Below, piece after piece: positions 1 through 7,569 of a stretch of 44,320 bases of DNA (position 1 is its first letter; every line of letters begins with the position of its first letter). Made by a program: the position numbers and the translations under genes. The notes under the pieces are model-generated. The model made no database searches, was not told the origin of the DNA, and worked only from the letters and a program-made list of their open reading frames with translations. Source of the stretch: JAWOHX01 sp046484975 (GTDB lineage Bacteria > Bacillota > Clostridia > DUPQ01). The DNA is taken from positions 1 through 44,320 of the forward strand of contig JAWOHX010000154.1 in assembly GCA_046484975.1 (NCBI GenBank). The letters are read 5' to 3'.

Positions 1-1
1 G

Positions 2-598
2 TTATTTTTTCGATACAAAGGGATTGTCCTTGATATGAAACCGCCATGGGAAGTCCCGGGCTTCCTCTGCATAATCGATGTTGATCCTTTTGGAGACGAC
101 CGTCTCGAAGGCAGGGCAGGTGTCCAGAATGACGAAATCACCCCTGGTCACGTCAGTCCCGTTGTGCGCCCTGGTGATGTCCAATGCCCTGCACAGCTTT
201 CCGGGCCCATTGGATAGGTTCACATGCTCCTTTGGAGACAAGCTGGATGCGCATCGGTTGTACCGGTTCCCGGACATTTCCCCGGTTCCTGCAAGCGGTT
301 CCACTGCGCGGATCAGCACCGCACAGGGCTCCCCCTCTTTTTCCGTCACGATGTTCAGGCAGTTGTACATGCCATAAATGAGGTAGACATAAACATGGCC
401 TGGAGCACCGTACATCACCTCGTTGCGGCTGGTCCTGCGGTTGCAATATGCATGGCATCCTTTGTCCATGGGACCGATATAAGCTTCCGTTTCCACAATC
501 ATGGCCTGCATGGCACCTTTCTGCAGGGTCTTTCCCAAAAGATGCCTGGCTACGACCAAGGTGGGCTGTGTGTAAAAAAACCGGTCAAGAATGTTCAT
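2..598 (-). CDS. mpg: DNA-3-methyladenine glycosylase (AAG/MPG family)
   Basis: Monofunctional base-excision repair glycosylase that flips out and removes alkylated purines such as 3-methyladenine and hypoxanthine in the cytoplasm. The 198-residue protein is complete: the TAA stop lies at 2-4. It shows the family signatures: the IVETEAYIG stretch near residue 35, then RNEVMYGAPGHVYVYLIYG with the tyrosine-rich wall of the base pocket, and the NGPGKLCRALDI segment near residue 130. Length fits bacterial AAG proteins (about 190-210). The ATG overlaps the TGA stop of tadA by four bases, so the two are translationally coupled. Whether the operon continues past the window edge cannot be seen. The family call is firm; substrate range is known only from the family. 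Confidence 0.95.
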   Translation of the reverse strand: MNILDRFFYTQPTLVVARHLLGKTLQKGAMQAMIVETEAYIGPMDKGCHAYCNRRTSRNEVMYGAPGHVYVYLIYGMYNCLNIVTEKEGEPCAVLIRAVEPLAGTGEMSGNRYNRCASSLSPKEHVNLSNGPGKLCRALDITRAHNGTDVTRGDFVILDTCPAFETVVSKRINIDYAEEARDFPWRFHIKDNPFVSKK

Positions 599-1044
599 TT
601 TGATTTTCTAAGCTCACTGAAAAAATTGGAAAGAAGGGCCATATTGGCATCTTCCTCGATTCCTCCGTATACTTCCACCCTATGGCTGAAAGGCAATGCA
701 AACAGATTGGCCAATGAGCCGGCACAGCCGGCCTTTGGATCGTAAGCACCAAAATACAAGCGCTTGATCCTGGCCTGGAGAATGGCACCCGCACACATGG
801 GGCAGGGCTCCAGGCTCACATAGATGTCGCAATCGTCCAGAAAACAGGAAGACAGTTTCCTGCAGGCCTTTTCGATGGCATGCATCTCTGCATGCAGGAG
901 CGCATTGTTCTTATGCCGACGCATATTGTGACCCCTGGCGATGACCTTGGAATCCTTGACGATCACTGCACCCACGGGGACATCACCCTTCTGCTTTGCT
1001 TTCATTGCTTCTTCCATTGCCATTTTCATATAGGATTGGATCAT
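595..1044 (-). CDS. tadA: tRNA-specific adenosine deaminase TadA
   Basis: Zinc deaminase converting A34 to inosine in the tRNA-Arg(ACG) anticodon. The 149-residue form starting at 1044 carries the deaminase motif: H51-A-E53 with the catalytic glutamate, and P80-C81-P-M-C84 supplying the other zinc ligands. The C-terminal part (FGAYDPKAGCAGSLANLF) is typical of TadA rather than of free-cytidine deaminases. An upstream in-frame ATG at 1095 would lie inside the preceding terminator and abrB tail. The start at 1044 has an AAAGGA ribosome binding site seven bases upstream and is preferred. It overlaps the downstream glycosylase gene by four bases. It lies downstream of an AbrB-type gene with a hairpin terminator between them, so its own promoter, or read-through, must supply transcript; no clear promoter was found. 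Confidence 0.95.
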   Translation of the reverse strand: MIQSYMKMAMEEAMKAKQKGDVPVGAVIVKDSKVIARGHNMRRHKNNALLHAEMHAIEKACRKLSSCFLDDCDIYVSLEPCPMCAGAILQARIKRLYFGAYDPKAGCAGSLANLFALPFSHRVEVYGGIEEDANMALLSNFFSELRKSK

Positions 1045-1058
1045 GTGCGTTTCCTTTG

Positions 1059-1082
1059 AAAAAAGCGGGGTTTCCCGCTTTT
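1059..1082 (-). terminator. Intrinsic terminator between abrB-like gene and tadA
   Basis: A perfect 9-bp inverted repeat (AAAAGCGGG / CCCGCTTTT, arms 1061-1069 and 1074-1082) with a 4-base loop. On the minus strand it runs into six T residues, the form of a Rho-independent terminator. It starts at the stop codon of the abrB-like gene and ends about 15 bases before the tadA start, so tadA expression depends on read-through or on a promoter inside the abrB-like gene. Confidence 0.8.
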
Positions 1083-1336
1083 CATTTGTTGGCATTCATA
1101 TCAACGATATCCTCATGGCAAGCCTTGCACATGGGTTTTTTCTTGTAGTATACGATATCCTCGTTCTCTCCGCAGAATAGGCATCTCGCCTCATGTTTCG
1201 CAACAATGATCGAGGTTCCGTCCACGGAAATTTCGATTTCATCCTTGATATTGATGGCAAGGATGTCCCTGAATGTTTTTGGAAGAACGATTCTTCCCAG
1301 TGGATCCAGTCGTCTGATGATTCCCGGTGCTCTCAT
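1082..1336 (-). CDS. AbrB/SpoVT-family transition-state regulator
   Basis: Small dimeric DNA-binding protein of the AbrB/MazE swapped-hairpin fold. The 84-residue form begins MRAPGIIRRLDPLGRIVLPK, matching the classic AbrB N-terminus in which the LDPLGRIVLP strand-turn-strand holds the DNA-contacting arginines. The C-terminal part has a CLFC...CKAC pair of CxxC motifs, a probable zinc-ribbon or dimerisation module rather than the B. subtilis AbrB tail. A TTG at 1396 opens the longest frame, but it lies inside the -35 box. ATG 1336 has GAGAGGGG eight bases upstream and gives the family-typical start; ATG 1342 is a less well spaced alternative. A sigma-A promoter sits just upstream and a terminator follows. 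The family is certain; which paralogue (AbrB, Abh, SpoVT-like) is not. Confidence 0.9.
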   Translation of the reverse strand: MRAPGIIRRLDPLGRIVLPKTFRDILAINIKDEIEISVDGTSIIVAKHEARCLFCGENEDIVYYKKKPMCKACHEDIVDMNANK

Positions 1337-1366
1337 GGCCATTTCCCCTCTCTGTGGTATAAATCT

Positions 1367-1396
1367 ATCATATAGAACCCACACATCCGTTGTCAA
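1367..1396 (-). promoter_or_regulatory. Sigma-A promoter of the abrB-like gene
   Basis: On the minus strand a perfect TTGACA (1391-1396) is followed after 18 bases by TATGAT (1367-1372). The -10 lies about 30 bases upstream of the chosen start codon. Confidence 0.75.
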
Positions 1397-1477
1397 GGAA
1401 TAAAATGGAAAAAAATTACCAGTTCAGAAGGCTGGAACGGACCAGAACATGGACGGATCGCAGTCCCCTTGCAAGGC

Positions 1478-1502
1478 AAAACCCCAATCAGATTGGGGTT
1501 TT
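1478..1502 (-). terminator. Terminator downstream of tRNA-Arg
   Basis: An 11-bp perfect inverted repeat (AAAACCCCAAT / ATTGGGGTTTT) with a 3-base loop directly follows the tRNA CCA end on the minus strand. It ends in four T residues, which suits a factor-independent terminator for the single-gene tRNA transcript. Confidence 0.7.
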
Positions 1503-1577
1503 GGTACGCCCGAGACGACTTGAACGTCCGAATGCAGGTTTAGGAAACCTGTGCCTTATCCACTTGGCTACGGGCGC
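1502..1577 (-). tRNA. tRNA-Arg (anticodon CCU)
   Basis: Reading the minus strand, the 76 bases fold into a full cloverleaf. The acceptor stem is GCGCCCG paired with CGGGCGT (one G-U at position 1-72), and the D stem is GCC/GGC. The anticodon stem CAGGT/ACCTG encloses the loop TTCCTAA, and the T stem GGACG/CGTCT encloses TTCAAGT. The CCA end is encoded (1502-1504). Anticodon CCT reads AGG (arginine), a common codon in this window. It has its own promoter and terminator. Confidence 0.95.
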
Positions 1578-1605
1578 AAATGGTGCAACTTGAATCGCAG
1601 ATTGT

Positions 1606-1635
1606 ATTTTACAATGTAAACGTATCCTTTGTCAA
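1606..1635 (-). promoter_or_regulatory. Promoter of tRNA-Arg
   Basis: Minus-strand TTGACA (1630-1635), an 18-base spacer and TAAAAT (1606-1611), ending about 28 bases before the mature tRNA 5' end. Its -35 box directly abuts the -35 of the divergent pepF promoter. Confidence 0.75.
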
Positions 1636-1664
1636 TTGAACAAAACTGGAAAATAAAATATACT
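1636..1664 (+). promoter_or_regulatory. Promoter of pepF
   Basis: TTGAAC (1636-1641), a 17-base spacer and TATACT (1659-1664), about 35 bases upstream of the pepF start. It is back to back with the tRNA promoter, with no bases between the two -35 boxes. Confidence 0.7.
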
Positions 1665-1699
1665 ATAGGAAAGAAATGCTTTTTATAGGAGGATCCCAC

Positions 1700-3490
1700 A
1701 TGAACAGCCTGCCTGAAAGAAATCAGATAGAAGAGAAGTACAAGTGGAAGCTGGAAGACCTCTATTCTGGTGACGAAGCGTTTGAAGAAGATTTCATCAA
1801 GTGTGAGACACTGGTTGGAGAAGTGGATTTTCTCAAGGATAAAATGACATCCGATGCCGTCATATTGAAACAAGGGTTGGATCTCCTTGAGGAAATCATG
1901 TGCCTTGCGGACAATCTGTATTCCTATGCAAAAATGAGGATGGACGAGGACAATGCCAACTCAAAGTACCAGGTTCTCACGGCAAGGGCCTACCAGCTCA
2001 TGGTCAAGGCGGATACGGCAACTTCCTTCATTGAACCTGCACTGACCGTCACGGATGAATCGATTCTGAATGATGCCAAACTGTCCAAATATGACAAGTA
2101 CATCCATAATGTCATCCGGAAAAAAGCCCATACATTGAGTGACAAGGAAGAACGCCTTCTTGCCATGAGCGGGGATGCCACCAACGCTGCGGATGATATT
2201 TTTTCCATGTTCAACAATGCGGACCTGACCTTCCCGGAAATCAAGGATGAGAAGGGCGACATGGTCCGGATGACCAAAGGAAGATACATATCCTTTCTGG
2301 AGAACAAGGACCGAAGGGTTCGAAAAGATGCCTTCCATGCCATGTACGACACCTATTCCAACTACAAGAACACCCTTGCGGCCTCCTTTACCTCAAGCAT
2401 CAAGGCCAGGAAATTCTATGCGGATGCAAGGAGGTACGGCTCCAGCCTGGAAGCAGCGCTCTTTGAGGACAACATCGGAGTGGAGGTATATGAAAACCTG
2501 GTGCGTACCGTGAATGCAAACCTTCCCGCATTACACCGATATGTGGAGGTCCGGGCAGACTTACTGGGCCTGGACAAGGCGAACATGTACGATTTGTATG
2601 TTCCCCTGGTGGAGACCGATGACAGCAAGCATTCCTATGAGAAAGCATGCAAAATGGTGAAGGAAGGGCTGCATGCCCTTGGTGAAGAATATGCGGGAAT
2701 CCTTGAAAAAGGGTTTTCCTCCGGTTGGATCGATGTGTATGAGAGCAAGGGAAAAACCAGCGGGGCGTATTCCTGGGGAACCTATCTCTCCCATCCCTAT
2801 GTCCTGTTGAATTATCAGGGGACCCTGGACGATGTATTTACCCTTGCGCATGAGATGGGCCACTCCCTTCATTCCTATTATTCCTGTCAAGCCCAGCCCT
2901 ATGTGTATTCGCGGTATAAGATTTTCGTCGCGGAAGTTGCTTCCACGGTGAACGAGATCCTTCTGCTCAAGGACATGATTGGAAAAATCAGTGACAAGAA
3001 CAGCCTGGCCTATCTGTTGAATCATTTCCTGGAATCCTTCCGGGGAACCGTTTTCCGACAGACCATGTTCGCGGAGTTCGAGAAGGAAACCCACATGAGC
3101 TATCAGAAAGGCATCCCCTTGTCTTGTGATGACATCTGCGACCTGTATTACAACCTGAACAGGAAATACTTCGGAGACCGATGTGATGTGGATGACAAAA
3201 TCAGGTTTGAATGGAGCAGGATCCCACATTTTTATTCCAGTTTCTATGTGTACAAGTACGCCACCGGTTTCAGTGCGGCAGCAGCCATCGCCGACATGAT
3301 TGAAAAAGAAGGTGCGCCTGCTGTCGAAAGGTATATCGAGTTCCTGAAAACCGGGGACAGGCTTTATCCGCTGGACGCATTGTTAAAGGTGGGAGTGGAT
3401 TTGTCCAGGCCAGAACCCATAGAAAAAGGGATGAAAATGTTTTCTGACCTTCTGGATGCCTTCGAGAGGACAATGAAAGAGAAAGGCTAG
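1700..3490 (+). CDS. pepF: Oligoendopeptidase F (M3B metallopeptidase)
   Basis: Cytoplasmic zinc endopeptidase that cuts peptides of roughly 7-17 residues, used in peptide turnover. The 596-residue protein has the M3 zinc motif H384-E-M-G-H388 within TLAHEMGHSLHSYYS, followed by the expected downstream glutamate region (FVAEVASTVNE). The long helical N-terminal lobe begins NQIEEKYKWKLEDLYS, the usual PepF opening. Length matches the family (about 600). An upstream ATG at 1676 is in frame, but ATG 1700 has AGGAGG at 1687-1692 with ideal spacing and is preferred. It has its own promoter. A 9-bp hairpin overlaps the stop codon but lacks a T tract. Family assignment is firm. Confidence 0.96.
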   Translation: MNSLPERNQIEEKYKWKLEDLYSGDEAFEEDFIKCETLVGEVDFLKDKMTSDAVILKQGLDLLEEIMCLADNLYSYAKMRMDEDNANSKYQVLTARAYQLMVKADTATSFIEPALTVTDESILNDAKLSKYDKYIHNVIRKKAHTLSDKEERLLAMSGDATNAADDIFSMFNNADLTFPEIKDEKGDMVRMTKGRYISFLENKDRRVRKDAFHAMYDTYSNYKNTLAASFTSSIKARKFYADARRYGSSLEAALFEDNIGVEVYENLVRTVNANLPALHRYVEVRADLLGLDKANMYDLYVPLVETDDSKHSYEKACKMVKEGLHALGEEYAGILEKGFSSGWIDVYESKGKTSGAYSWGTYLSHPYVLLNYQGTLDDVFTLAHEMGHSLHSYYSCQAQPYVYSRYKIFVAEVASTVNEILLLKDMIGKISDKNSLAYLLNHFLESFRGTVFRQTMFAEFEKETHMSYQKGIPLSCDDICDLYYNLNRKYFGDRCDVDDKIRFEWSRIPHFYSSFYVYKYATGFSAAAAIADMIEKEGAPAVERYIEFLKTGDRLYPLDALLKVGVDLSRPEPIEKGMKMFSDLLDAFERTMKEKG

Positions 3491-3635
3491 TCCCTCGGAT
3501 GAAGGACTAGCCCGTAAAAGGGGGTCAATTACAGTATTGACTGGATATTCATCATATTGCATGGATATGGAGAAATGATGAATGGTTTTTGAACAATCCG
3601 TGACCGGCAGGCAACATATCAGGAAGGGGGAGCCA

Positions 3636-3851
3636 GTGAAGAGATTTGCGTGGTCCATTGTTTTTTCATTGATTTACGTAGTACTGGTCTTTTTAATCAT
3701 CCGCCAGATTTTTTTTATGTCTTCTCCGATGGCTATGAATGTCGTCCTCAGTGCACTCGCTTTGGTTACCCTGCCTTTTGTTGTCTGCATACAGGCCTAC
3801 AGGGCCAGGGAATTCATCCGGGGCAAGAAGAAGCAGAAAAGTGGGGGATAG
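3636..3851 (+). CDS. Small membrane protein, two predicted helices, function unknown
   Basis: A 71-residue protein starting at GTG 3636, chosen because GGAAGGGGG stands just upstream; an in-frame ATG at 3582 has no such site. It has two hydrophobic stretches, about residues 5-28 and 34-55, separated by a short polar turn (MSSPMA), and ends in a basic tail (RAREFIRGKKKQKSGG). This is the profile of a small integral membrane protein with the C-terminus in the cytoplasm. I do not recognise a family. It lies between pepF and the sugar-acid operon, about 145 bases after pepF, and may share the pepF transcript. No function is proposed. Confidence 0.6.
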   Translation: MKRFAWSIVFSLIYVVLVFLIIRQIFFMSSPMAMNVVLSALALVTLPFVVCIQAYRAREFIRGKKKQKSGG

Positions 3852-3873
3852 AATGATTGTGTGCAAGAACAGG

Positions 3874-3893
3874 AAGCCATGATGGCTTATAAT
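3874..3893 (+). promoter_or_regulatory. Promoter -10 with overlapping 15-bp palindromic operator candidate
   Basis: A perfect TATAAT (3888-3893) lies 28 bases upstream of the start at 3922. No good -35 is found at 16-18 bases. The perfect inverted repeat AAGCCAT-G-ATGGCTT (3874-3888) fills the spacer and touches the first base of the -10. A weak -35 plus a palindrome in the spacer suggests control by a DNA-binding regulator, but none is encoded in this operon. Confidence 0.5.
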
Positions 3894-3921
3894 GGACAAA
3901 AACAATGGATAGGAGTCTCAT

Positions 3922-5220
3922 ATGGCAGGACCTAGGAATGTAGTGATATCCCAATCGGGAGGCCCCACCCCCGTGATCAACAATTCCCTGCGTGGTGTGA
4001 TTGAGGGGCTGCGGAGCTACAAGGATAAGATCGGGACGATATATGCAGGATTCCACGGCGTGGAAGGCATCCTGAAGGAGGAACTGCTGAACTTAAGTCG
4101 TCAGGACCAGAAGGAGATCGATCTTCTCCGGACCACTCCCACGGCAGGGTCCATCGGGACGTGCCGATATAAGCTGAAAAAGGAAAATGAGGAAGACTTC
4201 CGGCGTGTCATCGAGGTTTTCAAAGCCCATGATGTGGGATACCTCTTCTACATCGGGGGCAATGATTCCATGGACACCGCCCACAAGATTGCCTCGTTGG
4301 CCCATGAAAAAGGATTGGACCTGACAGCGGTGGGTGTGCCCAAGACCATAGACAACGATGTGGGGGACCAAGGGTTCCAGCTGATTGACCACACCCCGGG
4401 ATACGGGAGCGTCGCCAGGTATTGGGCGACCTATGTCCAGAACGCCAATGAAGAGAACAAGGGATCCTCTCCTGCAGACCCCGTGCTGGTGGTTCAGGCC
4501 ATGGGACGAAAAATCGGTTTCATCCCCGCCGCAGCAAGGCTTTCAGATCCGGAAAGGGCCATGCCCCTGTTGATCATCATGGCGGAGGCCGGCCTGTCAC
4601 TGTCGGAGCTGCATGAGAAAGTAGTGGAAAAGCTCAAGGACTCAGGACGTGCCATCGTCATTGTAGGGGAGGGGATGGACGTAGGAGAGGTGGGCTTGGT
4701 GAAGGATGCCTTTGGGCATGCCCATTTCAGCGCAAGCCAGATGTCCGCCGCTCAGATTGTCACCAACTATCTGAACGAAAAAGGGCTTCCCGTGAGAGGA
4801 AGCGCAAGATGCCAGGTTCCCGGCACAGACCAAAGGGGGTGCATCAACCTTGCCTCTCCCGTGGATTTGGATGAGGCCTATCGGCTTGGCTGGAAAGCCG
4901 CAGAGATTGCCCTGGAGGAAGGTGGAGGGTTCATGTCCACCATCAAGAGGAAGGACTCAGGTTCTTATGAGGTATATTATGACAAGGTCCCCCTGGAGTT
5001 GGTGGCTAACTCTGAGCGGACCTTCCCCGTCGGATGGTTGACGTCGGACAAGACGGATGTCACCGATGAGTTCATCTCATATGCAAGGCCTCTCATCGGG
5101 GAGGAGTGGGTGAACATACCCATGGAAAAGGGAATCATGAGGTTCACCCGGTTCAAACCCGTGTTCGAACAAAAAAAATGCAGGGCATATGTTCCCTGCG
5201 CATACAGGGAAGGCAGGTAA
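3922..5220 (+). CDS. 6-phosphofructokinase family, PPi-type active site
   Basis: PfkA-superfamily phosphotransferase of 432 residues. Glycine-rich N-terminus ISQSGGPTPVINN (residues 9-21), phosphoryl-donor loop G112-G-N-D-S116, catalytic loop P140-K-T-I-D-N-D146 and M194-G-R-K-I-G-F200. ATP enzymes carry GGDGS and PGTIDND. The aspartate after the variable position (D115) and the lysine in PKTIDND are the changes that mark pyrophosphate-dependent enzymes, so PPi is the likely donor. The expected reaction is fructose-6-phosphate to fructose-1,6-bisphosphate, reversible with PPi. It opens an operon otherwise devoted to sugar acids, so another sugar or acid substrate is conceivable. RBS AGGAG lies six bases before the ATG. 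The next gene starts two bases after its stop. Family is firm, donor likely, substrate uncertain. Confidence 0.88.
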   Translation: MAGPRNVVISQSGGPTPVINNSLRGVIEGLRSYKDKIGTIYAGFHGVEGILKEELLNLSRQDQKEIDLLRTTPTAGSIGTCRYKLKKENEEDFRRVIEVFKAHDVGYLFYIGGNDSMDTAHKIASLAHEKGLDLTAVGVPKTIDNDVGDQGFQLIDHTPGYGSVARYWATYVQNANEENKGSSPADPVLVVQAMGRKIGFIPAAARLSDPERAMPLLIIMAEAGLSLSELHEKVVEKLKDSGRAIVIVGEGMDVGEVGLVKDAFGHAHFSASQMSAAQIVTNYLNEKGLPVRGSARCQVPGTDQRGCINLASPVDLDEAYRLGWKAAEIALEEGGGFMSTIKRKDSGSYEVYYDKVPLELVANSERTFPVGWLTSDKTDVTDEFISYARPLIGEEWVNIPMEKGIMRFTRFKPVFEQKKCRAYVPCAYREGR

Positions 5221-5222
5221 AA

Positions 5223-6107
5223 ATGAAAAACCCCATGTTGGCAATGAAAAAGGAAAAGGATTACTTCATCGGAATCGACAGCGACGGATGCGCGTTCGAC
5301 AGCATGGAGATTAAGCACAAGGAATGTTTCATTCCCAACACCATCAATTACTGGGATTTACAGCCCATCGCAAAATATGCCCGGGAAGCCGCTGAGTTTG
5401 TGAACCTGTACTCCAAATGGAGGGGCATCAACCGCTTCCCGGGATTGATCCATGTCATCGACCTTCTCTCGGAAAGAGAGGAGTGTGTCAGGAGGGGCTA
5501 TCAGCCTCCGGACATGGGCGCATTGCAAAACTGGATTCGTGAGGAGACAAAACTGGGAAACCCGGCATTGATTGAGAAAGTTCAGACCCATCCCTTGCCC
5601 ATTCTGGTAAAAACCTTGGAATGGTCCATGGCAGTGAACAAGGCAATTGAGGACATGGTCAGGAACATCCCTCCCTTTCCGTATGTCAGGGAATCTCTGG
5701 GTGCCATGACAATGGACTGTGACATCGTGGTGGTATCCGCCACACCCAACGAGGCGTTGCACCGGGAATGGCAGGAACACGGCATCGACGGCTTTGCGAA
5801 GGTCATCGCAGGGCAGGAGATCGGGACCAAGAAGGAAAGCATGCGTGCCGCCGCGGAAAAAGGATATGAACCGGACAAAATGCTGATGATCGGGGATGCC
5901 CCCGGGGACTATGAAGCAGCCAGAGCCGCGCACGCGCTGTTTTATCCCATCAACCCGGGGAAAGAAGAGGAATCTTGGGAGAGGTTCTACAATGAGGGAT
6001 TGGAACGGTTCATCAAAGGAACATACAAAGGTGAATATGAACAGGAGCTAAAACGGGAATTTGACACCTTCCTTCCCGATCGGCCCTGGTGGGAGGTTAA
6101 GAAATGA
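5223..6107 (+). CDS. HAD-superfamily hydrolase (putative sugar-phosphate phosphatase)
   Basis: A 294-residue HAD protein. Motif I is GIDSDGCAFDSME near residues 16-28, with the nucleophile and acid/base in D-x-D. Motif II is VVVSATPNEA, with a serine. The motif III lysine lies in the IGTKKES stretch, and motif IV is MLMIGDAPGDYEAA. The segment between motifs I and II is long and helical, a large C1 cap of about 130 residues, so a small phosphorylated metabolite is the probable substrate. An in-frame start at 5106 would lie deep in the upstream gene; ATG 5223, two bases after the kinase stop, is preferred. It overlaps gnd by four bases (ATGA). The role in the operon may be to hydrolyse a phosphorylated dead-end or intermediate; this is inference. 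Confidence 0.82.
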   Translation: MKNPMLAMKKEKDYFIGIDSDGCAFDSMEIKHKECFIPNTINYWDLQPIAKYAREAAEFVNLYSKWRGINRFPGLIHVIDLLSEREECVRRGYQPPDMGALQNWIREETKLGNPALIEKVQTHPLPILVKTLEWSMAVNKAIEDMVRNIPPFPYVRESLGAMTMDCDIVVVSATPNEALHREWQEHGIDGFAKVIAGQEIGTKKESMRAAAEKGYEPDKMLMIGDAPGDYEAARAAHALFYPINPGKEEESWERFYNEGLERFIKGTYKGEYEQELKREFDTFLPDRPWWEVKK

Positions 6108-7555
6108 AAAAATCAGACATCGGCCTCATTGGCCTTGCGGTCATGGGAGAAAATTTGGTATTGAACATGGAAAACAAAGGCTATTCAGTATCGGTGTACA
6201 ACAGGACCAGGGAAAAGGTGGACAAGTTCCTGCAGGGAAGGGCCCTGGGAAAAAGAATCATCGGCGCATATACCCTGGAGAATCTGGCGGATTCCCTGAA
6301 AAAACCAAGGAAGGTGATGCTCATGGTAAAGGCCGGGGATCCGGTGGACCAGATCATCGATGAATTGCTGCCTGTTCTGGAAAAAGGGGACATTCTCATC
6401 GACGGAGGCAACTCCAATTTCAACGACACCATCCGGAGAACAAAGAGAGTTGAGAGCCATGGCCTCTACTATATAGGAACAGGGGTTTCCGGCGGGGAGG
6501 AAGGTGCGCTGAAAGGACCAAGCATCATGCCCGGGGGTTCCCCGGAAGCCTGGGCTCATGTCCGGGATATTTTCCAGTCCATTTCCGCCAAAATGGAGGA
6601 TGGGTCTCCCTGTTGCGACTGGGTGGGGGAGGATGGAGCCGGGCATTTCGTCAAAATGGTGCATAACGGCATCGAATATGGGGACATGCAATTGATTTGC
6701 GAGGCCTACCAGATGATGAAGAACCTGCTTGGTATGGGAAGCGATGAGATGCATCTGGTTTTCAAGGAATGGAACGAAGGGGAGCTGGATTCCTATCTCA
6801 TCGAGATCACCAGGGACATTCTGGCATATAAAGATGATGACGGAAGCGCTCTGGTTGAAAAAATACTGGATACTGCGGGACAGAAAGGAACAGGAAAGTG
6901 GACGGGAATATCAGCCTTGAACGAAGGGGTGCCCCTCACCCTCATTGCCGAGGCTGTTTTTGCAAGATGCCTGAGCGCCATGAAGGAGGAAAGGGTCAAA
7001 GCCTCCGGGATCCTGGAGGGTTCCGTACCGGCATTCACGGGAAACAGGCAGGAATTCATCGAGGACCTGAGGAATGCCCTCTATCTTGCCAAAATCGTTT
7101 CTTATGCACAAGGATATACCCTCATGCGGGCAGCCGCCGGAACATACGCCTGGAACCTGAACTATGGGGGAATCGCCCTGATGTGGAGGGGGGGATGCAT
7201 CATCCGTTCTGCTTTCCTGGGAAAAATCAAAGAGGCCTTCGGCAGGGACAAGAAGCTGGTGAACCTGTTGCTTGACCCGTTCTTCACGGAAAAAGCAGGG
7301 AAATGCCAGATGAGCCTGAGAAGAATCGTGGCGGCCTGCGCATTGAACGGGGTGAGCATCCCTGCCTTTTCATCCGCCCTGTCCTATTACGATGGATACA
7401 GGACCGAGGTCCTGCCAGCCAACCTGCTGCAGGCCCAGAGGGACTATTTCGGTGCCCATACCTATGAAAGAACGGATAAGCCAAGGGGAGAATTTTATCA
7501 TACCAATTGGACGGGAAGAGGCGGAGACACTTCAGCGTCCACATATAACGTGTAA
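6104..7555 (+). CDS. gnd: 6-phosphogluconate dehydrogenase, decarboxylating
   Basis: Oxidative decarboxylation of 6-phosphogluconate to ribulose-5-phosphate and CO2. The 483-residue protein is full length. The nucleotide fold begins I6-G-L-I-G-L-A-V-M-G15, with N33-R-T35 after the second strand as in NADP-preferring enzymes. Substrate and catalytic segments are GGNSNF (101-106), SGGEEGA (129-135) and K184-M-V-H187-N188-G-I-E191, holding the catalytic lysine and glutamate. The all-helical C-terminal domain is present (GQKGTGKWT, then YDGYRTEVLPANLLQAQRD). No zwf or 6-phosphogluconolactonase is nearby. Its placement next to a mannonate-type SDR and a LarA homologue suggests that 6-phosphogluconate comes from a sugar acid rather than from glucose-6-phosphate. 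It is coupled to the HAD gene by a 4-base overlap. Confidence 0.96.
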   Translation: MKKSDIGLIGLAVMGENLVLNMENKGYSVSVYNRTREKVDKFLQGRALGKRIIGAYTLENLADSLKKPRKVMLMVKAGDPVDQIIDELLPVLEKGDILIDGGNSNFNDTIRRTKRVESHGLYYIGTGVSGGEEGALKGPSIMPGGSPEAWAHVRDIFQSISAKMEDGSPCCDWVGEDGAGHFVKMVHNGIEYGDMQLICEAYQMMKNLLGMGSDEMHLVFKEWNEGELDSYLIEITRDILAYKDDDGSALVEKILDTAGQKGTGKWTGISALNEGVPLTLIAEAVFARCLSAMKEERVKASGILEGSVPAFTGNRQEFIEDLRNALYLAKIVSYAQGYTLMRAAAGTYAWNLNYGGIALMWRGGCIIRSAFLGKIKEAFGRDKKLVNLLLDPFFTEKAGKCQMSLRRIVAACALNGVSIPAFSSALSYYDGYRTEVLPANLLQAQRDYFGAHTYERTDKPRGEFYHTNWTGRGGDTSASTYNV

Positions 7556-7569
7556 AGGAGAGAAGAAAA

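Noticed and set aside
3485..3512. 9-bp inverted repeat GGCTAGTCC/GGACTAGCC overlapping the pepF stop
   Set aside because: Ten-base loop and no T tract after it, so it does not qualify as an intrinsic terminator; too small to call an operator.
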